Positions 25,202-34,231 of a stretch of DNA of 64,000 nt are shown one piece after another. Every line of letters starts with the position of its first letter. Position 1 is the first letter of the stretch. The stretch is from positions 372,001 to 436,000 of the forward strand of contig JAEYWP010000004.1 in assembly GCA_023428905.1 (NCBI GenBank), in the 5' to 3' direction. The translations under genes were made by a program, and so were the position numbers. The stretch comes from Verrucomicrobiota bacterium (GTDB lineage: Bacteria; Verrucomicrobiota; Verrucomicrobiia; Opitutales; Opitutaceae). The notes below the pieces were generated by a model, which was given only the letters and a program-made list of their open reading frames with translations, was not told the DNA's origin and did not search any database.

Positions 25202-26947
25202 TTACGCCTGAAGTTGAGCCAGGCGATAAAAGTGTCCCCGCTTGCTCAGGAGCTCCTCGCGCGTGCCGACCTCCACCACGCGGCCTTTTGCGAGCACAAC
25301 GATGCGGTGCGCATGACGAATGGTGGAAAAGCGATGCGCCACGATGAGGGTGGTTCGGTCCGCGGTGAGGCGCGTCAGGGCTTCCTGGACAAGGCGTTCC
25401 GACTCCGTGTCGAGAGCGGATGTCGCTTCGTCCAGGAGGACCATCCGTGGGCGGCGAACGAGGGCGCGGGCAATGGCCAGACGCTGCCGCTGACCGCCGG
25501 ACAGACGGGTGCCGTTGTCGCCGAGCGGGGTGTCCAGCTGATCGGGAAGTCCGCCCACAAAAGCGGCGAGATTTGCCTGCTCGAGTATCTCCCAGAGTTC
25601 GCGGTCCGAAATGCCACCGAGCCCGTAGGTGATGTTGTCCCGCAGCGTCCCGTTGAAGAGCAGGGTCGACTGGGGAACCACACCGATCTGCTGCCGATAG
25701 GTGCGCAAATCGAGCGAGCGGAGGTCAAGGCCGTCCAGCAGCACGCGCCCGCGGCTGGGATGGCGGAACCCCAGGGCCAGGTTGATGAGGGTGGATTTTC
25801 CCGCCCCGCTTTCGCCCACCAAGGCGACGGTTTCACCCGGGGCGATGTGCAGGGAGACATCGCTGAGCGCGGTTTCCCGGCCCTCGGCATAATGGTAACT
25901 GACTGCGTCGAAGCGGAGGTCTCCGCGCAGGGGCGAGGGCGCGGCCGGCCTCCCGCTATAGTCCTCCACTTCGGGCGCTTCCAGCACGTCACCGATGGAC
26001 CGGATTGCGTCCGCGCCCTGCGCGAGGGCGGGAAAAACGCTGAGGACCTGCTGCACCGAGCCCACCAGCATGCCGAAATACGTGTGGTACATGACCGCTT
26101 CGCCCACCGAGATCCTGCCGTCGATGACAAGCCAGGCGGAGAAGACCAGGCAGGCGAGTTGGAAGAGGCTGAAGGTCAGCCATGAGGTGGCGGCGAAAAG
26201 TTCAGTCAAGGTGTCCACCCGCAGCCCGCGTTTGCGCAGGCGATGAAAGCTCGATCGGACGCCGCGCGTTTCGTGGCCCTCCAGCCCATGTGCCCGTGTG
26301 ACCGGCAGCATCTGCAGCATATCGGCGACGCGCGCGTTCATCGACTCTGTCTCCGTGCGCAGACCCTGGTAATGCTCGCGGAAACGCCGGTCGAAGAGTT
26401 TGAGAAGGGCCACCCCGGCCGGCACGGTGAGAAGAAAATACACGGTGAGGAGCGGCTGCTTTGAAACCGAGATCACCGTCACGTAGGTGATGATCAAAAG
26501 GCCATTCAACCCGTTGTGGAGGAGATGGCGGCAAAGCCCGTCGATCGCATCGACGTCCCGCAAGATCTTCGTCTGCAACACGCCGCTCTGCTTCGCATCA
26601 TAGAAGGCCATCCCGAGCTGTTGCAGCCGCTCAACCAGGGCGCTGCGCAGGATAAACTGCATCTGACGCAGCACCCGACTCATCCGTCGCACGAAGAAGG
26701 TGTGCATCACCGGGTTTTGCAGGAGCAGGAGCAGGTAGCCGCCCGCGATCCAGAGGACGCGTGACCAGGCGCCCGGCCGAACCGGCGTCAGGGCATCAAT
26801 GACCATGCCCACCACCAAGGGCAGCAGCGACATCGGGGCCTGCTTGACCACGTAAAGCGCGACCGCGCCCCAGACGGAGGCACGCTGCTCCGCGAACAGC
26901 CCCCACAACGTCCGGATGGGCTTCCGCGAATCAAAGCGCCCGTCCAA
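25202..26947 (-). CDS. ABC exporter, fused permease and ATPase (type IV half-transporter)
   Basis: 581-residue half-transporter that probably works as a homodimer to export lipid, peptide or drug. The N-terminal membrane domain (about 20-315) has six hydrophobic segments and 'LVERLQQLGMAFYDAKQSGV'. The ATPase has Walker A 'GESGAGKSTLINLALG', Q-loop 'VPQSTLLFNGTLRDN', signature 'LSGGQRQRLAIARALV', Walker B 'MVLLDEATSALD' and 'VAHRFSTIRHAH'. The reading frame begins with TTG 26947, 11 bases from the edge of the palindrome at 26958; with no clear ribosome site the true start is uncertain and could be altered by that element. Substrate unknown. Confidence 0.88.
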   Translation of the reverse strand: MDGRFDSRKPIRTLWGLFAEQRASVWGAVALYVVKQAPMSLLPLVVGMVIDALTPVRPGAWSRVLWIAGGYLLLLLQNPVMHTFFVRRMSRVLRQMQFILRSALVERLQQLGMAFYDAKQSGVLQTKILRDVDAIDGLCRHLLHNGLNGLLIITYVTVISVSKQPLLTVYFLLTVPAGVALLKLFDRRFREHYQGLRTETESMNARVADMLQMLPVTRAHGLEGHETRGVRSSFHRLRKRGLRVDTLTELFAATSWLTFSLFQLACLVFSAWLVIDGRISVGEAVMYHTYFGMLVGSVQQVLSVFPALAQGADAIRSIGDVLEAPEVEDYSGRPAAPSPLRGDLRFDAVSYHYAEGRETALSDVSLHIAPGETVALVGESGAGKSTLINLALGFRHPSRGRVLLDGLDLRSLDLRTYRQQIGVVPQSTLLFNGTLRDNITYGLGGISDRELWEILEQANLAAFVGGLPDQLDTPLGDNGTRLSGGQRQRLAIARALVRRPRMVLLDEATSALDTESERLVQEALTRLTADRTTLIVAHRFSTIRHAHRIVVLAKGRVVEVGTREELLSKRGHFYRLAQLQA

Positions 26948-26957
26948 CAGTTTGTCC

Positions 26958-27117
26958 CAGGGTGAACGGGGGGGATTTATGATGTGTGATTGCTGGTTGA
27001 TGATTTTTCAGCCCGGGGATGACGCGGCGGCCCCGGGTTGCCGATGTCGTGACTGCTTGGGTGTTCTTCAAATCATCCATCAAAAATCATAAATCATAAA
27101 TCCCGAATCCCACCCTG
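26958..27117. repeat. 160 bp imperfect palindrome, MITE/REP-like candidate
   Basis: Outer arms CAGGGTG (26958-26964) and CACCCTG (27111-27117), then perfect 12-bp arms GGGATTTATGAT (26972-26983) and ATCATAAATCCC (27093-27104), then partly matching TGATGATTT-rich inner arms, and a core stem CCCGGGG/CCCCGGG (27012-27018, 27031-27037). AT-rich arms contrast with the GC-rich surroundings. It fills the divergent gap between the ABC exporter and the TPR gene. No target-site duplication is visible and there is no internal gene. It could be a mobile non-coding element or a large cruciform/hairpin. Confidence 0.72.
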
Positions 27118-27159
27118 TGCCTGCTTGGCCCCGGCAGCGCTGTTGCCCATACTCCCGGC

Positions 27160-27654
27160 ATGCTTTCAGGGATCAGTCTCCGCCGGCGCCTTCAGTACGC
27201 ACGTGGTTACCTCGACCTCGGTATGCATGAGGCGTGCGCGGCGGAGCTGCGGGCAATCAATCCGGTGGACGAGTCGGAGCTGCCCGTCCTCGAACTCTGG
27301 GTTGACCTTTGGATGGAAACCAAGGCGTGGGACGGCGTTATCGCGGTGGCCCCGGACGTCTGCCGGCGGCGTCCCGCGGCAGAGCGCGCCTGGATTGCCT
27401 GGGCGTACGCACTTCGTGAAAAGCAGCAGGTGTCGGACGCGCGCGCCGTGCTCCTCGACGCCGAAGCGCATCACGGCGGCAGCTGCGCGGTCCTGCATTA
27501 CAACCTGGCCTGCTACGAATGCCTCCTCGGCAATCTCGATGAAGCGGAGTGGCGTCTGCAGCGCGCCTGCAAACTCGATCCGCACTGGCGAGAGCTTGCG
27601 CTGGAGGATCCCGACCTGCGTGACCTGCGGCCGCGCATGCTGGCGAATGACTGA
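27160..27654 (+). CDS. TPR-repeat protein, 164 aa
   Basis: All-helical soluble protein with at least three tetratricopeptide-like units, for example 'AWIAWAYALREKQQVSDARA' and 'LHYNLACYECLLGNLDEAEW' (about 80-140), used for protein-protein contacts. There is no signal peptide. It starts 43 bases after the palindrome and 66 bases before the sensor kinase on the same strand, so the two may be cotranscribed. Partner unknown. Confidence 0.8.
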   Translation: MLSGISLRRRLQYARGYLDLGMHEACAAELRAINPVDESELPVLELWVDLWMETKAWDGVIAVAPDVCRRRPAAERAWIAWAYALREKQQVSDARAVLLDAEAHHGGSCAVLHYNLACYECLLGNLDEAEWRLQRACKLDPHWRELALEDPDLRDLRPRMLAND

Positions 27655-27719
27655 TTCTTTTATCTCAAGCGTCCGCTTTTGCGGCCGATAGCAGACACAT
27701 CTCTCTTTCCTCCCGCGCC

Positions 27720-30143
27720 ATGGTCATCGGACTTTTTATCCAGATGGACTGGCATTGGCATTGGCCAAAAATCTGGCCGATCGTTGCCGGCGCGGTCCAC
27801 GCCGCCCGCAGCCGCGGGGTTCGACTGTTAATCTACAGCGATCCTGGTCTGGCCGGGCGCCCGACGGGCGATTTTGAAAACCTACCGCGCGATTTTGGGT
27901 ATGCGGAGCCGCTGATCGACGGTTTTATCTTCACCTTTCCCGATGCGGAAATGCGGAGGTACGCGCAGGCGCTCAAACAGGCTGGAACCCCGGTCGTATT
28001 GATCGGCCGCAGGGCGGGGGACGTGCCCCGGGTGATGGCGGAAAATGCCCGCGCCTTCCGCGAGTTGGTGGCACGGATGGTGGCACGCGGGCACCGCGAC
28101 ATCGTCTTTATCGAAGGGCCGGCCGACAACCTCTGCGCGGTGGATCGCTTGGCTGGATACAGGCAGGGCATGGAGGCGGCCGGACTTCCCGTTCCGCCCA
28201 CCTTGCGCTTCGAAGGAGGGCCGGGCCCGGACGCGGCACGTGCGGCCATCCGCGAGCGGCTGAGGAACGGACCGCCCTTTACCGCAGTTCTCTGTTTTGA
28301 CGACGTCGTCGCCTTTGGCGTCCTCGACGAGCTCCGCCGGGCCGGCCGCCGCGTGCCGGAGGATGTGGAGGTGGTTGGCTTTGACAACGTCCCGGGCTCC
28401 CGCTGGTGCCAGCCGCCGCTCTCCACCTATGAAATGCAGGCCTTTCGCCTCGGGCACACTGCAGCCGAGGCGGCGATACGCGCGGCGAGCGGCGAGACGT
28501 TGCCGCTCGAAACTGCGATCACGCCCGAGTACCTCCCGCGCGGCAGCACGCGAGACCCGGTGCGTGCCGGCACGGGACGTTTTCGCCTCCTGTCCGACTG
28601 GACGGAGGGGGCGTTCGATTGCGCGGCGCAGATGCAGCGGTTGCAGGCGTTGCCGGATGCGGCGGCGTTCCTCCGCCGACTGCGGGAGCAGCTGACCGCG
28701 GACGAGCTGGTGGAGATCGTGCGCGGCCTGATCCGCCTCGCGGCGGAAGCCCGTGTCTCGGTCGCCGTCCTGTATCCAGTCATCGATACGGCGATGGCCG
28801 ACCTGACCCGGGTCGATGGCGAGCGGGTGCGCGCGGTGTTTGATCAGCTTTCCTCCGCCGCGGTGGATGAGCAGCGGCAACGCATCGAGGTGGGCATCCG
28901 TTTTAACGCCTCGTCGATCCCTCTGCGCGAGTCGGCCCTGGCTGTCACCCGCGATGACGTCGTGATCGAGCAGCTTCGCCGCGTCCTCTCCGACCTGCGG
29001 GTGCGCCACGCCGCGCTCATCCTCAACCAGGACGATGCGGATGCCCGAGGCAGTGGTCGGTGGTGGGATTTTGCGCGGGTGGGGGGGGCGGCCGAGCCCG
29101 TGTCCGGGCGGGAGTTCCAAACCCTGCTTGAGTGGCACCCGGAGGTGCACGCCTTTGCTGTCATGCCGCTGCACTACAAGGGGCGTCAGCTGGGCCTGGT
29201 GGCGGTGGATGCGGAGGCCGAGGCGGTGGTCCATTTTCCGGATCTGGTGGGCCAGCTTTCGATCGCGTTTCATGGGGTGCGGATGCATCGCGCGCTGGAG
29301 CGCGCCAACCAGGAGCTGGTCGAAACCTCCCGGCTGGCCGGCATCGCCGAGATGGCCACCGGCGTGCTGCACAATATCGGAAATGCGCTCAACAGCGTGA
29401 ATACATCGGCCAACGTCGCCGCCGACCGGCTGCGTCGTTCCAAGGCCGAGCATGTTTCCAAGGTGGCGGCTCTTCTCGCGGAAAATACGCACCGCCTCCC
29501 GGAGTTTCTCACCCAGGATCCCCGCGGCAGTCTGCTGGTGGACTACCTCCGGCGCCTGGGTACCACGCTCGAGAACGAAAGGGCGCAGGGGCTCGGCGAA
29601 CTCCACGACCTGTGCGACAAGATCGAGCACCTCAACGAGATCGTCGCCTCCCAGCAGGGCTATGCCAACGCGGGCACCGGCATCATCGAGGACATCGAGG
29701 TTGGCGAGGTGGTCGAACACGCGCTTCGCATCAGCCTCGGTGGAGAGAGCGACGGCCGGCTCTGGGTGGAGAGAAACGTTGAAAGCGGCCTCGTCCTGCG
29801 GGTGTCACGCCACAAGGTGCTGCAGATCCTGGTCAACCTGCTGCGCAACGCCCGCGAGGCGGTCGATCAATCGCAGACGCCTGAGCCGCACCTGAGGCTG
29901 CGGGCGCGTCGGGTGCGTGACGGCGTGGTGGAAATTGCAGTCGAGGACAACGGCAGCGGGATCGAGCCCGAAAATCTCACGCGCATCTTTGCCTTCGGTT
30001 TCACCACCAAGCCTGAGGGGCACGGGTTTGGGCTGCACAGCAGCGCCTTGGCCGCCCGGGAAATGGGTGGGACCCTGGTCGCGCGCAGTGACGGTCCGGG
30101 TCGGGGAGCCACTTTCCTGCTGGAATTGCCGGCAACCCACTGA
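27720..30143 (+). CDS. Soluble histidine kinase with LacI-type ligand-binding domain
   Basis: 807-residue cytoplasmic sensor. Residues 1-280 form a LacI/periplasmic-binding-like effector domain ('VLCFDDVVAFGVLDELRRAG', 'RVPEDVEVVGFDNVPGSRW') without the usual DNA-binding head, signal peptide or any membrane segment. A GAF-like region follows (about 390-525, 'GRQLGLVAVDAEA'). The kinase part has the H-box 'ATGVLHNIGNALNSV' with H551, N-box 'NLLRNAREAVDQ', G1 'VEDNGSGIEPENL' and G2 'GHGFGLHSSALAARE'. It would sense a cytoplasmic sugar or similar ligand and signal by phosphotransfer. No response regulator is adjacent; the amine oxidase follows after 71 bases. Confidence 0.85.
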   Translation: MVIGLFIQMDWHWHWPKIWPIVAGAVHAARSRGVRLLIYSDPGLAGRPTGDFENLPRDFGYAEPLIDGFIFTFPDAEMRRYAQALKQAGTPVVLIGRRAGDVPRVMAENARAFRELVARMVARGHRDIVFIEGPADNLCAVDRLAGYRQGMEAAGLPVPPTLRFEGGPGPDAARAAIRERLRNGPPFTAVLCFDDVVAFGVLDELRRAGRRVPEDVEVVGFDNVPGSRWCQPPLSTYEMQAFRLGHTAAEAAIRAASGETLPLETAITPEYLPRGSTRDPVRAGTGRFRLLSDWTEGAFDCAAQMQRLQALPDAAAFLRRLREQLTADELVEIVRGLIRLAAEARVSVAVLYPVIDTAMADLTRVDGERVRAVFDQLSSAAVDEQRQRIEVGIRFNASSIPLRESALAVTRDDVVIEQLRRVLSDLRVRHAALILNQDDADARGSGRWWDFARVGGAAEPVSGREFQTLLEWHPEVHAFAVMPLHYKGRQLGLVAVDAEAEAVVHFPDLVGQLSIAFHGVRMHRALERANQELVETSRLAGIAEMATGVLHNIGNALNSVNTSANVAADRLRRSKAEHVSKVAALLAENTHRLPEFLTQDPRGSLLVDYLRRLGTTLENERAQGLGELHDLCDKIEHLNEIVASQQGYANAGTGIIEDIEVGEVVEHALRISLGGESDGRLWVERNVESGLVLRVSRHKVLQILVNLLRNAREAVDQSQTPEPHLRLRARRVRDGVVEIAVEDNGSGIEPENLTRIFAFGFTTKPEGHGFGLHSSALAAREMGGTLVARSDGPGRGATFLLELPATH

Positions 30144-30214
30144 GACCGCCTCCGGTGGTCGCCCGATGACGCCGACGGGGCGCACCGGCGGCCGGTTTCG
30201 CAGTCTCTCAGCGC

Positions 30215-31567
30215 ATGGAAACGCCCGAGACATGCGACGTGGTGGTGGTGGGTGCGGGAGCTGCCGGATTGATGGCAGCCCGCGAACTTGCTCGCCGGGG
30301 GCTTCGCGTGAGCGTGCTCGAGGCGCGGGACCGCATCGGAGGAAGGATTTTGACCCACCGCATCGCGGAGGGTCCGGCGGTGGAACTCGGGCCGGAATTT
30401 GTCCACGGGGACAACGAAGCCCTCGCCGACGTGGCTACCCAAGCCGGCCTCGCCCTTTCCCCCTCAGATGAAAAACAATGGTACCACGATGGCTCGAAGC
30501 TCGAGGGCCTGCGGGCGCTTTGGGAGCGCCTGGGCAACATCATGGATCGCCTCGACCCGGAGCGGTACCCCTCGCTCGGAGCGTGGTTAGAGGGGCACAG
30601 CGGGACGCTCTCCGACCAAGACCGGGTTTTGGTGCGCGAATTCGTGGAGGGTTTTCATGCCGCCCCCGCCGCCTTGATGAGTGCCCGCACCCTGCGCGAC
30701 ACCCGCGGCGGCACCGACGAGGAACAGCAGCACGTGCGCAATGGCTATGATCGGGTGCCCTACGCCCTGGCGGAACAGTGCCACCGGCTGGGCGTTCGCC
30801 TTTTTCTCAACCGGCCCGTTGGCGCGGTGGAGTGGGCGCGCGGTTCGGTCCGTGTCTCAACTGCGACCGAGATGGATGAGCCGGCGTGGGTGATCCACGC
30901 CCGCGCGGCGGTCGTCACCCTTCCGCTCGGCGTCCTGAAGGCACCGGCGGGCGAACCCGGCGCGGTGGTGTTTCGTCCGGCTCTGCAGGGAAAACGCGAA
31001 CTGCTGGAGCAGCTTCAACCGGGGCATGTGGCCCGCCTGGTGCTTCGATTCCGGGAGGGATTCTGGGAGGCGCCGCAGCTGCCCGCGCCGTTGCGGGAGA
31101 ATCAGGGACGGGGCTTCGGCTTTATTCACGCCCCCGGAGCCGGTTTTCCTGTCTGGTGGTCGCTCGCGCCCGAGCCGGTGTTGGTGGCCTGGGCCGGCGG
31201 GCCCGCGGCGCGTCCGCTCATCGGGCTCAGCCACCAGGAGGTGCAGCGTGTGGCGCTCAACGCGCTCGCCCGCATCCTGGACTGTCCGCTGGCCACACTG
31301 CGCGGCTGGCTGGTCGACCAGCACCGCCACGATTGGGGCGCTGATCCATACTCGCGCGGGGCCTACAGCTTTTCGCAGGCCGGATTGGAGGATGCGGGCG
31401 AGCGGCTGGCCGAACCGGTGGAGGATACCCTGTTCTTTGCGGGCGAAGCGACTGCGGGCCCGGACGCGTTGGGTACGGTCGGGGGCGCCCTGTCGAGCGG
31501 GTTGCGCGCAGCGCGGCAGGTGGCCGGCGCCCTCCTGCCGGTTCTTTCCCGGGATTCTCACGAATGA
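30215..31567 (+). CDS. FAD-dependent amine oxidase family protein
   Basis: 450-residue flavoprotein of the monoamine oxidase/polyamine oxidase superfamily. The N-terminal dinucleotide motif 'DVVVVGAGAAGLMAARELAR' is followed by 'VLEARDRIGGRILT', and the C-terminal FAD motif 'LFFAGEATAGPDALGTVGGA' is intact. There is no signal or Tat peptide, so it is probably cytoplasmic. It shares direction with the sensor kinase and the secreted epimerase (53-base gap). Substrate unknown: amines, polyamines or carotenoid-like compounds are possible. Confidence 0.88.
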   Translation: METPETCDVVVVGAGAAGLMAARELARRGLRVSVLEARDRIGGRILTHRIAEGPAVELGPEFVHGDNEALADVATQAGLALSPSDEKQWYHDGSKLEGLRALWERLGNIMDRLDPERYPSLGAWLEGHSGTLSDQDRVLVREFVEGFHAAPAALMSARTLRDTRGGTDEEQQHVRNGYDRVPYALAEQCHRLGVRLFLNRPVGAVEWARGSVRVSTATEMDEPAWVIHARAAVVTLPLGVLKAPAGEPGAVVFRPALQGKRELLEQLQPGHVARLVLRFREGFWEAPQLPAPLRENQGRGFGFIHAPGAGFPVWWSLAPEPVLVAWAGGPAARPLIGLSHQEVQRVALNALARILDCPLATLRGWLVDQHRHDWGADPYSRGAYSFSQAGLEDAGERLAEPVEDTLFFAGEATAGPDALGTVGGALSSGLRAARQVAGALLPVLSRDSHE

Positions 31568-31620
31568 GTGGGGCGCGAGCTTTCGCGACGTAAGGAGCCG
31601 GCGAAGGTGGGCTTGCGCCC

Positions 31621-32934
31621 ATGAAGCTGCTGCCCCTGCTCCTGCTCGCGTCCTACACCCTCCTGCCGCTACTCGGGAAGGCCGACGCGGCCTTGGCTGG
31701 ACCCGTGTCGGCGTCGGAACACGCGTCCCGGATGGCGGAATACCGGGGGCGGGCCGAGCGGGAGCTGCGCGACAACATTCTCCGCTTCTGGCTGACCCAC
31801 GCGGTCGACCGCGAGCGCGGCGGCTTTTTTGGGGAGATCACCGCCGACCTGCAGGTGCGCCGCGACGCAGTGCGCGGCTCCCTGCTCACCTCACGCATCC
31901 TCTGGACCTTTTCCGCGGCCTACCGCCGTTTCCAGGACCCGGCCTATCGCGAGATGGCGCGTTGGGCGCACCGCGACCTGCGCGAGCGTTTCTGGGATCC
32001 CGAGTTTGGCGGCGTCTATTGGTCCGCCACCGCGGACGGCAAGCCGGTCCAGCAGCAGAAGCAGGTTTACGCGCAGGTCTTCGCCCTGTATGCTCTGAGC
32101 GAATACCACCGTGCCACGCGCGATCCGGAGGCCCTCGACCAGGCCGTGGCACTTTACCGGCTGTTGGAAAAGCATGCGCGCGATCCGCTGCACGGGGGTT
32201 ATTTCGAGGTCTGCACCCGCGCTTGGGGCCGGGAGGAGGATCCGCGGCGCAGCGCGCTGGAGCCCCTGGGCAAAAAATCGCAGAACACCCATCTTCACGT
32301 CGTGGAGGCCTACACCAGCCTCTATCGGGTCTGGCCCGAGCCGGAGCTGAAGGCTTCGCAGTCGGCCCTAGTGGAGATATTGCTGACGCGAATCCTCGAC
32401 CCGCGCACGTCCCACCTGAACCTGTTCTTCACCGCCGACTGGAAACCGACCACGGAGTCGATCTCCTTCGGCCACGACATCGAGGCGGCGTGGCTTTTGA
32501 CCGAGGCGGCGGAGGTTTTGGGTGACGCTGCGCTCCTCTCGCGGATCCGCCCGCTGGCGGTGGAGATCGCGCGCGTGACCCTCCGCGAGGGGGTGGATGC
32601 GGATGGCGCCCTGTTTTATGAGGCGGATTCGCAGGGATTGACCCGCCGGGAGAAGGAGTGGTGGCCGCAGGCGGAGGCGGCGGTCGGTTTCCTCAACGCC
32701 TATCAGATCGCAGGGGATCCGCAGCACCTGCGGGCAGCGTACCGGGTGTGGGATTTCATCGAGGAGCGGCTGGTGGATCGCACCCACGGCGAGTGGTTTC
32801 GCGCCATCTTGCCGGAGGGCAAGCCCTCCGATGCCCCCAAGGTCAGCCTGTGGAAGTGCCCCTACCACAACGGGCGCGCCTGTCTGGAGATGATGGCACG
32901 GCTGGAGAGCCTGGAACAGGCCGCACGCCCTTGA
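31621..32934 (+). CDS. AGE family epimerase/isomerase, exported copy
   Basis: 437 residues with the (alpha/alpha)6-barrel blocks of N-acylglucosamine 2-epimerase/cellobiose 2-epimerase enzymes: 'FWLTHAVDRERGGFFGEITA', 'SQNTHLHVVEAYTSLYRVW', 'SFGHDIEAAWLLTEAAEV' and 'WWPQAEAAVGFLNAY', which carry the catalytic and sugar-binding His residues. Unlike its neighbour it starts with a signal peptide ('MKLLPLLLLASYTLLPLLG...'), so it should act in the periplasm or outside. AAGGTGG about 10 bases before the ATG may serve as ribosome site. Closely related to the gene at 33024. Confidence 0.88.
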   Translation: MKLLPLLLLASYTLLPLLGKADAALAGPVSASEHASRMAEYRGRAERELRDNILRFWLTHAVDRERGGFFGEITADLQVRRDAVRGSLLTSRILWTFSAAYRRFQDPAYREMARWAHRDLRERFWDPEFGGVYWSATADGKPVQQQKQVYAQVFALYALSEYHRATRDPEALDQAVALYRLLEKHARDPLHGGYFEVCTRAWGREEDPRRSALEPLGKKSQNTHLHVVEAYTSLYRVWPEPELKASQSALVEILLTRILDPRTSHLNLFFTADWKPTTESISFGHDIEAAWLLTEAAEVLGDAALLSRIRPLAVEIARVTLREGVDADGALFYEADSQGLTRREKEWWPQAEAAVGFLNAYQIAGDPQHLRAAYRVWDFIEERLVDRTHGEWFRAILPEGKPSDAPKVSLWKCPYHNGRACLEMMARLESLEQAARP

Positions 32935-32954
32935 GCAAAGGGTCTCAGCAGCGG

Positions 32955-32981
32955 AAAGCGGGGTCGCAAGACTCCGCTTTT
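32955..32981 (+). terminator. Hairpin terminator between the two AGE genes
   Basis: An 11-bp stem (32955-32965 with 32970-32980, one G-T pair) closed by a GCAA tetraloop, ending in TTTT. It starts 21 bases after the stop of the exported epimerase and lies 43 bases before the next start, so it should end or reduce transcription between the tandem copies. Confidence 0.72.
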
Positions 32982-33023
32982 GACCTTCCACCCGGCGAGA
33001 TGAGAACGTTTTCCCCTTCCACG

Positions 33024-34226
33024 ATGGATCCCAAGACCCGCGATTCCTACCTCCAGCGCATCGAGAACGAACTGCGCGGCAACATCCTGCCGTTCTGGCT
33101 CCGCCACACCGTCGACCGCGAACGCGGCGGTTTTTTCGGAGAGATCACGAACGACCTGCGGGTGCTCCGGGACGCCGAGCGGGGTTCCCTCCTCAGCTGC
33201 CGCATCCTTTGGACGTTCTCCTCCGCCTACCGCCATTATCCACAGGCTGAATACCTGGCGATGGCCCACTGGGCCTACGCCGACCTGATGAAGGTGTTCT
33301 GGGACCACGAGCACGGTGGCGTCACCTGGTCCGCCACGGCGGACGGGAAGCCCCTGCGCACGCGCAAACAGATCTATGGCCAGGCCTTCGCCATCTATGC
33401 TTTTACCGAGTATTTCCGCGCCTGCGGGGAGAAGGAGGCGCTGGAGCACGCCATCGAGATCTTCCGGCTGATCGAGCAGCACTGCCGTGACCCGAAGCAC
33501 GGCGGGTACTTTGAGGCCTATACCCGCGAATGGACCCTGGAGGAGGATGTTCGGCTGAGCGCGATCGACATGAACGAGCCGAAGTCGCAGAACACGCACC
33601 TCCACGTGATGGAGGCGTACACCAACCTCATGCGGGTGTGGCCCGACGCGCAGCTCCGGCGGGCGCAGACCGAACTGCTGGAGGTGATGACCACCCGGAT
33701 CCTGGACGCGCGGACCTACCACCTGGGCCTGTTTTTCGACAACGCTTGGATGCCTCGGACTGACCGGGTTTCCTTCGGTCATGACATCGAGGCGGCCTGG
33801 CTGATGCATGAAGCGGCCGCGGTGCTGGGCGACGCCGGGCTCCTCGGCCGCATTCGCGCGATCGCCGTGCAGATCGCGCGCGTCACGCACGAGCAGGCGA
33901 TCGATCCGGACGGCGGCCTCCTTTACGAGGCCGACGCCCGCGGGATCACGGTGGACATCAAGGAATGGTGGCCCCAGGCCGAAGCGGCGGTGGGCTTCCT
34001 CGACGCGTATCAAATTTCAGGTGACGAAACCTACCTCCGCCTTTCCCTGGGCCTTTGGGATTTCATCGAGGCCCACCTGGTGGATCGGGCCAATGGGGAG
34101 TGGTTTCGTTGCGTCACTCGCGAGCGCCGGGTCGAGGGCGACCAATCCAAGGTGAGTTTCTGGAAGTGCCCGTACCACAACGGGCGCGCCTGCCTGGAAC
34201 TGGTGGACCGGCTGAAGACGCTCTAG
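33024..34226 (+). CDS. AGE family epimerase, cytosolic copy (cellobiose 2-epimerase-like)
   Basis: 400 residues, the usual length of bacterial cellobiose 2-epimerases, which convert the reducing-end glucose of beta-disaccharides to mannose. The same blocks as its neighbour are present ('RHTVDRERGGFFGEITNDL', 'SQNTHLHVMEAYTNLMRVW', 'SFGHDIEAAWLMHEAAAV', 'EWWPQAEAAVGFLDAYQ', 'WKCPYHNGRACLELVDRL') but no signal peptide. ATG 33024 gives an N-terminus matching the family; ATG 33000 in frame adds eight residues and cannot be excluded. The gene converges on tyrA with 5 bases between stop codons. Confidence 0.88.
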   Translation: MDPKTRDSYLQRIENELRGNILPFWLRHTVDRERGGFFGEITNDLRVLRDAERGSLLSCRILWTFSSAYRHYPQAEYLAMAHWAYADLMKVFWDHEHGGVTWSATADGKPLRTRKQIYGQAFAIYAFTEYFRACGEKEALEHAIEIFRLIEQHCRDPKHGGYFEAYTREWTLEEDVRLSAIDMNEPKSQNTHLHVMEAYTNLMRVWPDAQLRRAQTELLEVMTTRILDARTYHLGLFFDNAWMPRTDRVSFGHDIEAAWLMHEAAAVLGDAGLLGRIRAIAVQIARVTHEQAIDPDGGLLYEADARGITVDIKEWWPQAEAAVGFLDAYQISGDETYLRLSLGLWDFIEAHLVDRANGEWFRCVTRERRVEGDQSKVSFWKCPYHNGRACLELVDRLKTL

Positions 34227-34231
34227 CCGCC

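Noticed and set aside
23483..26185. A 900-codon open frame on the + strand across ftsH and the ABC exporter
   Set aside because: It is antisense to two genes with complete catalytic motifs. Long antisense frames are common in DNA this rich in GC, and the translation has no recognisable domain.
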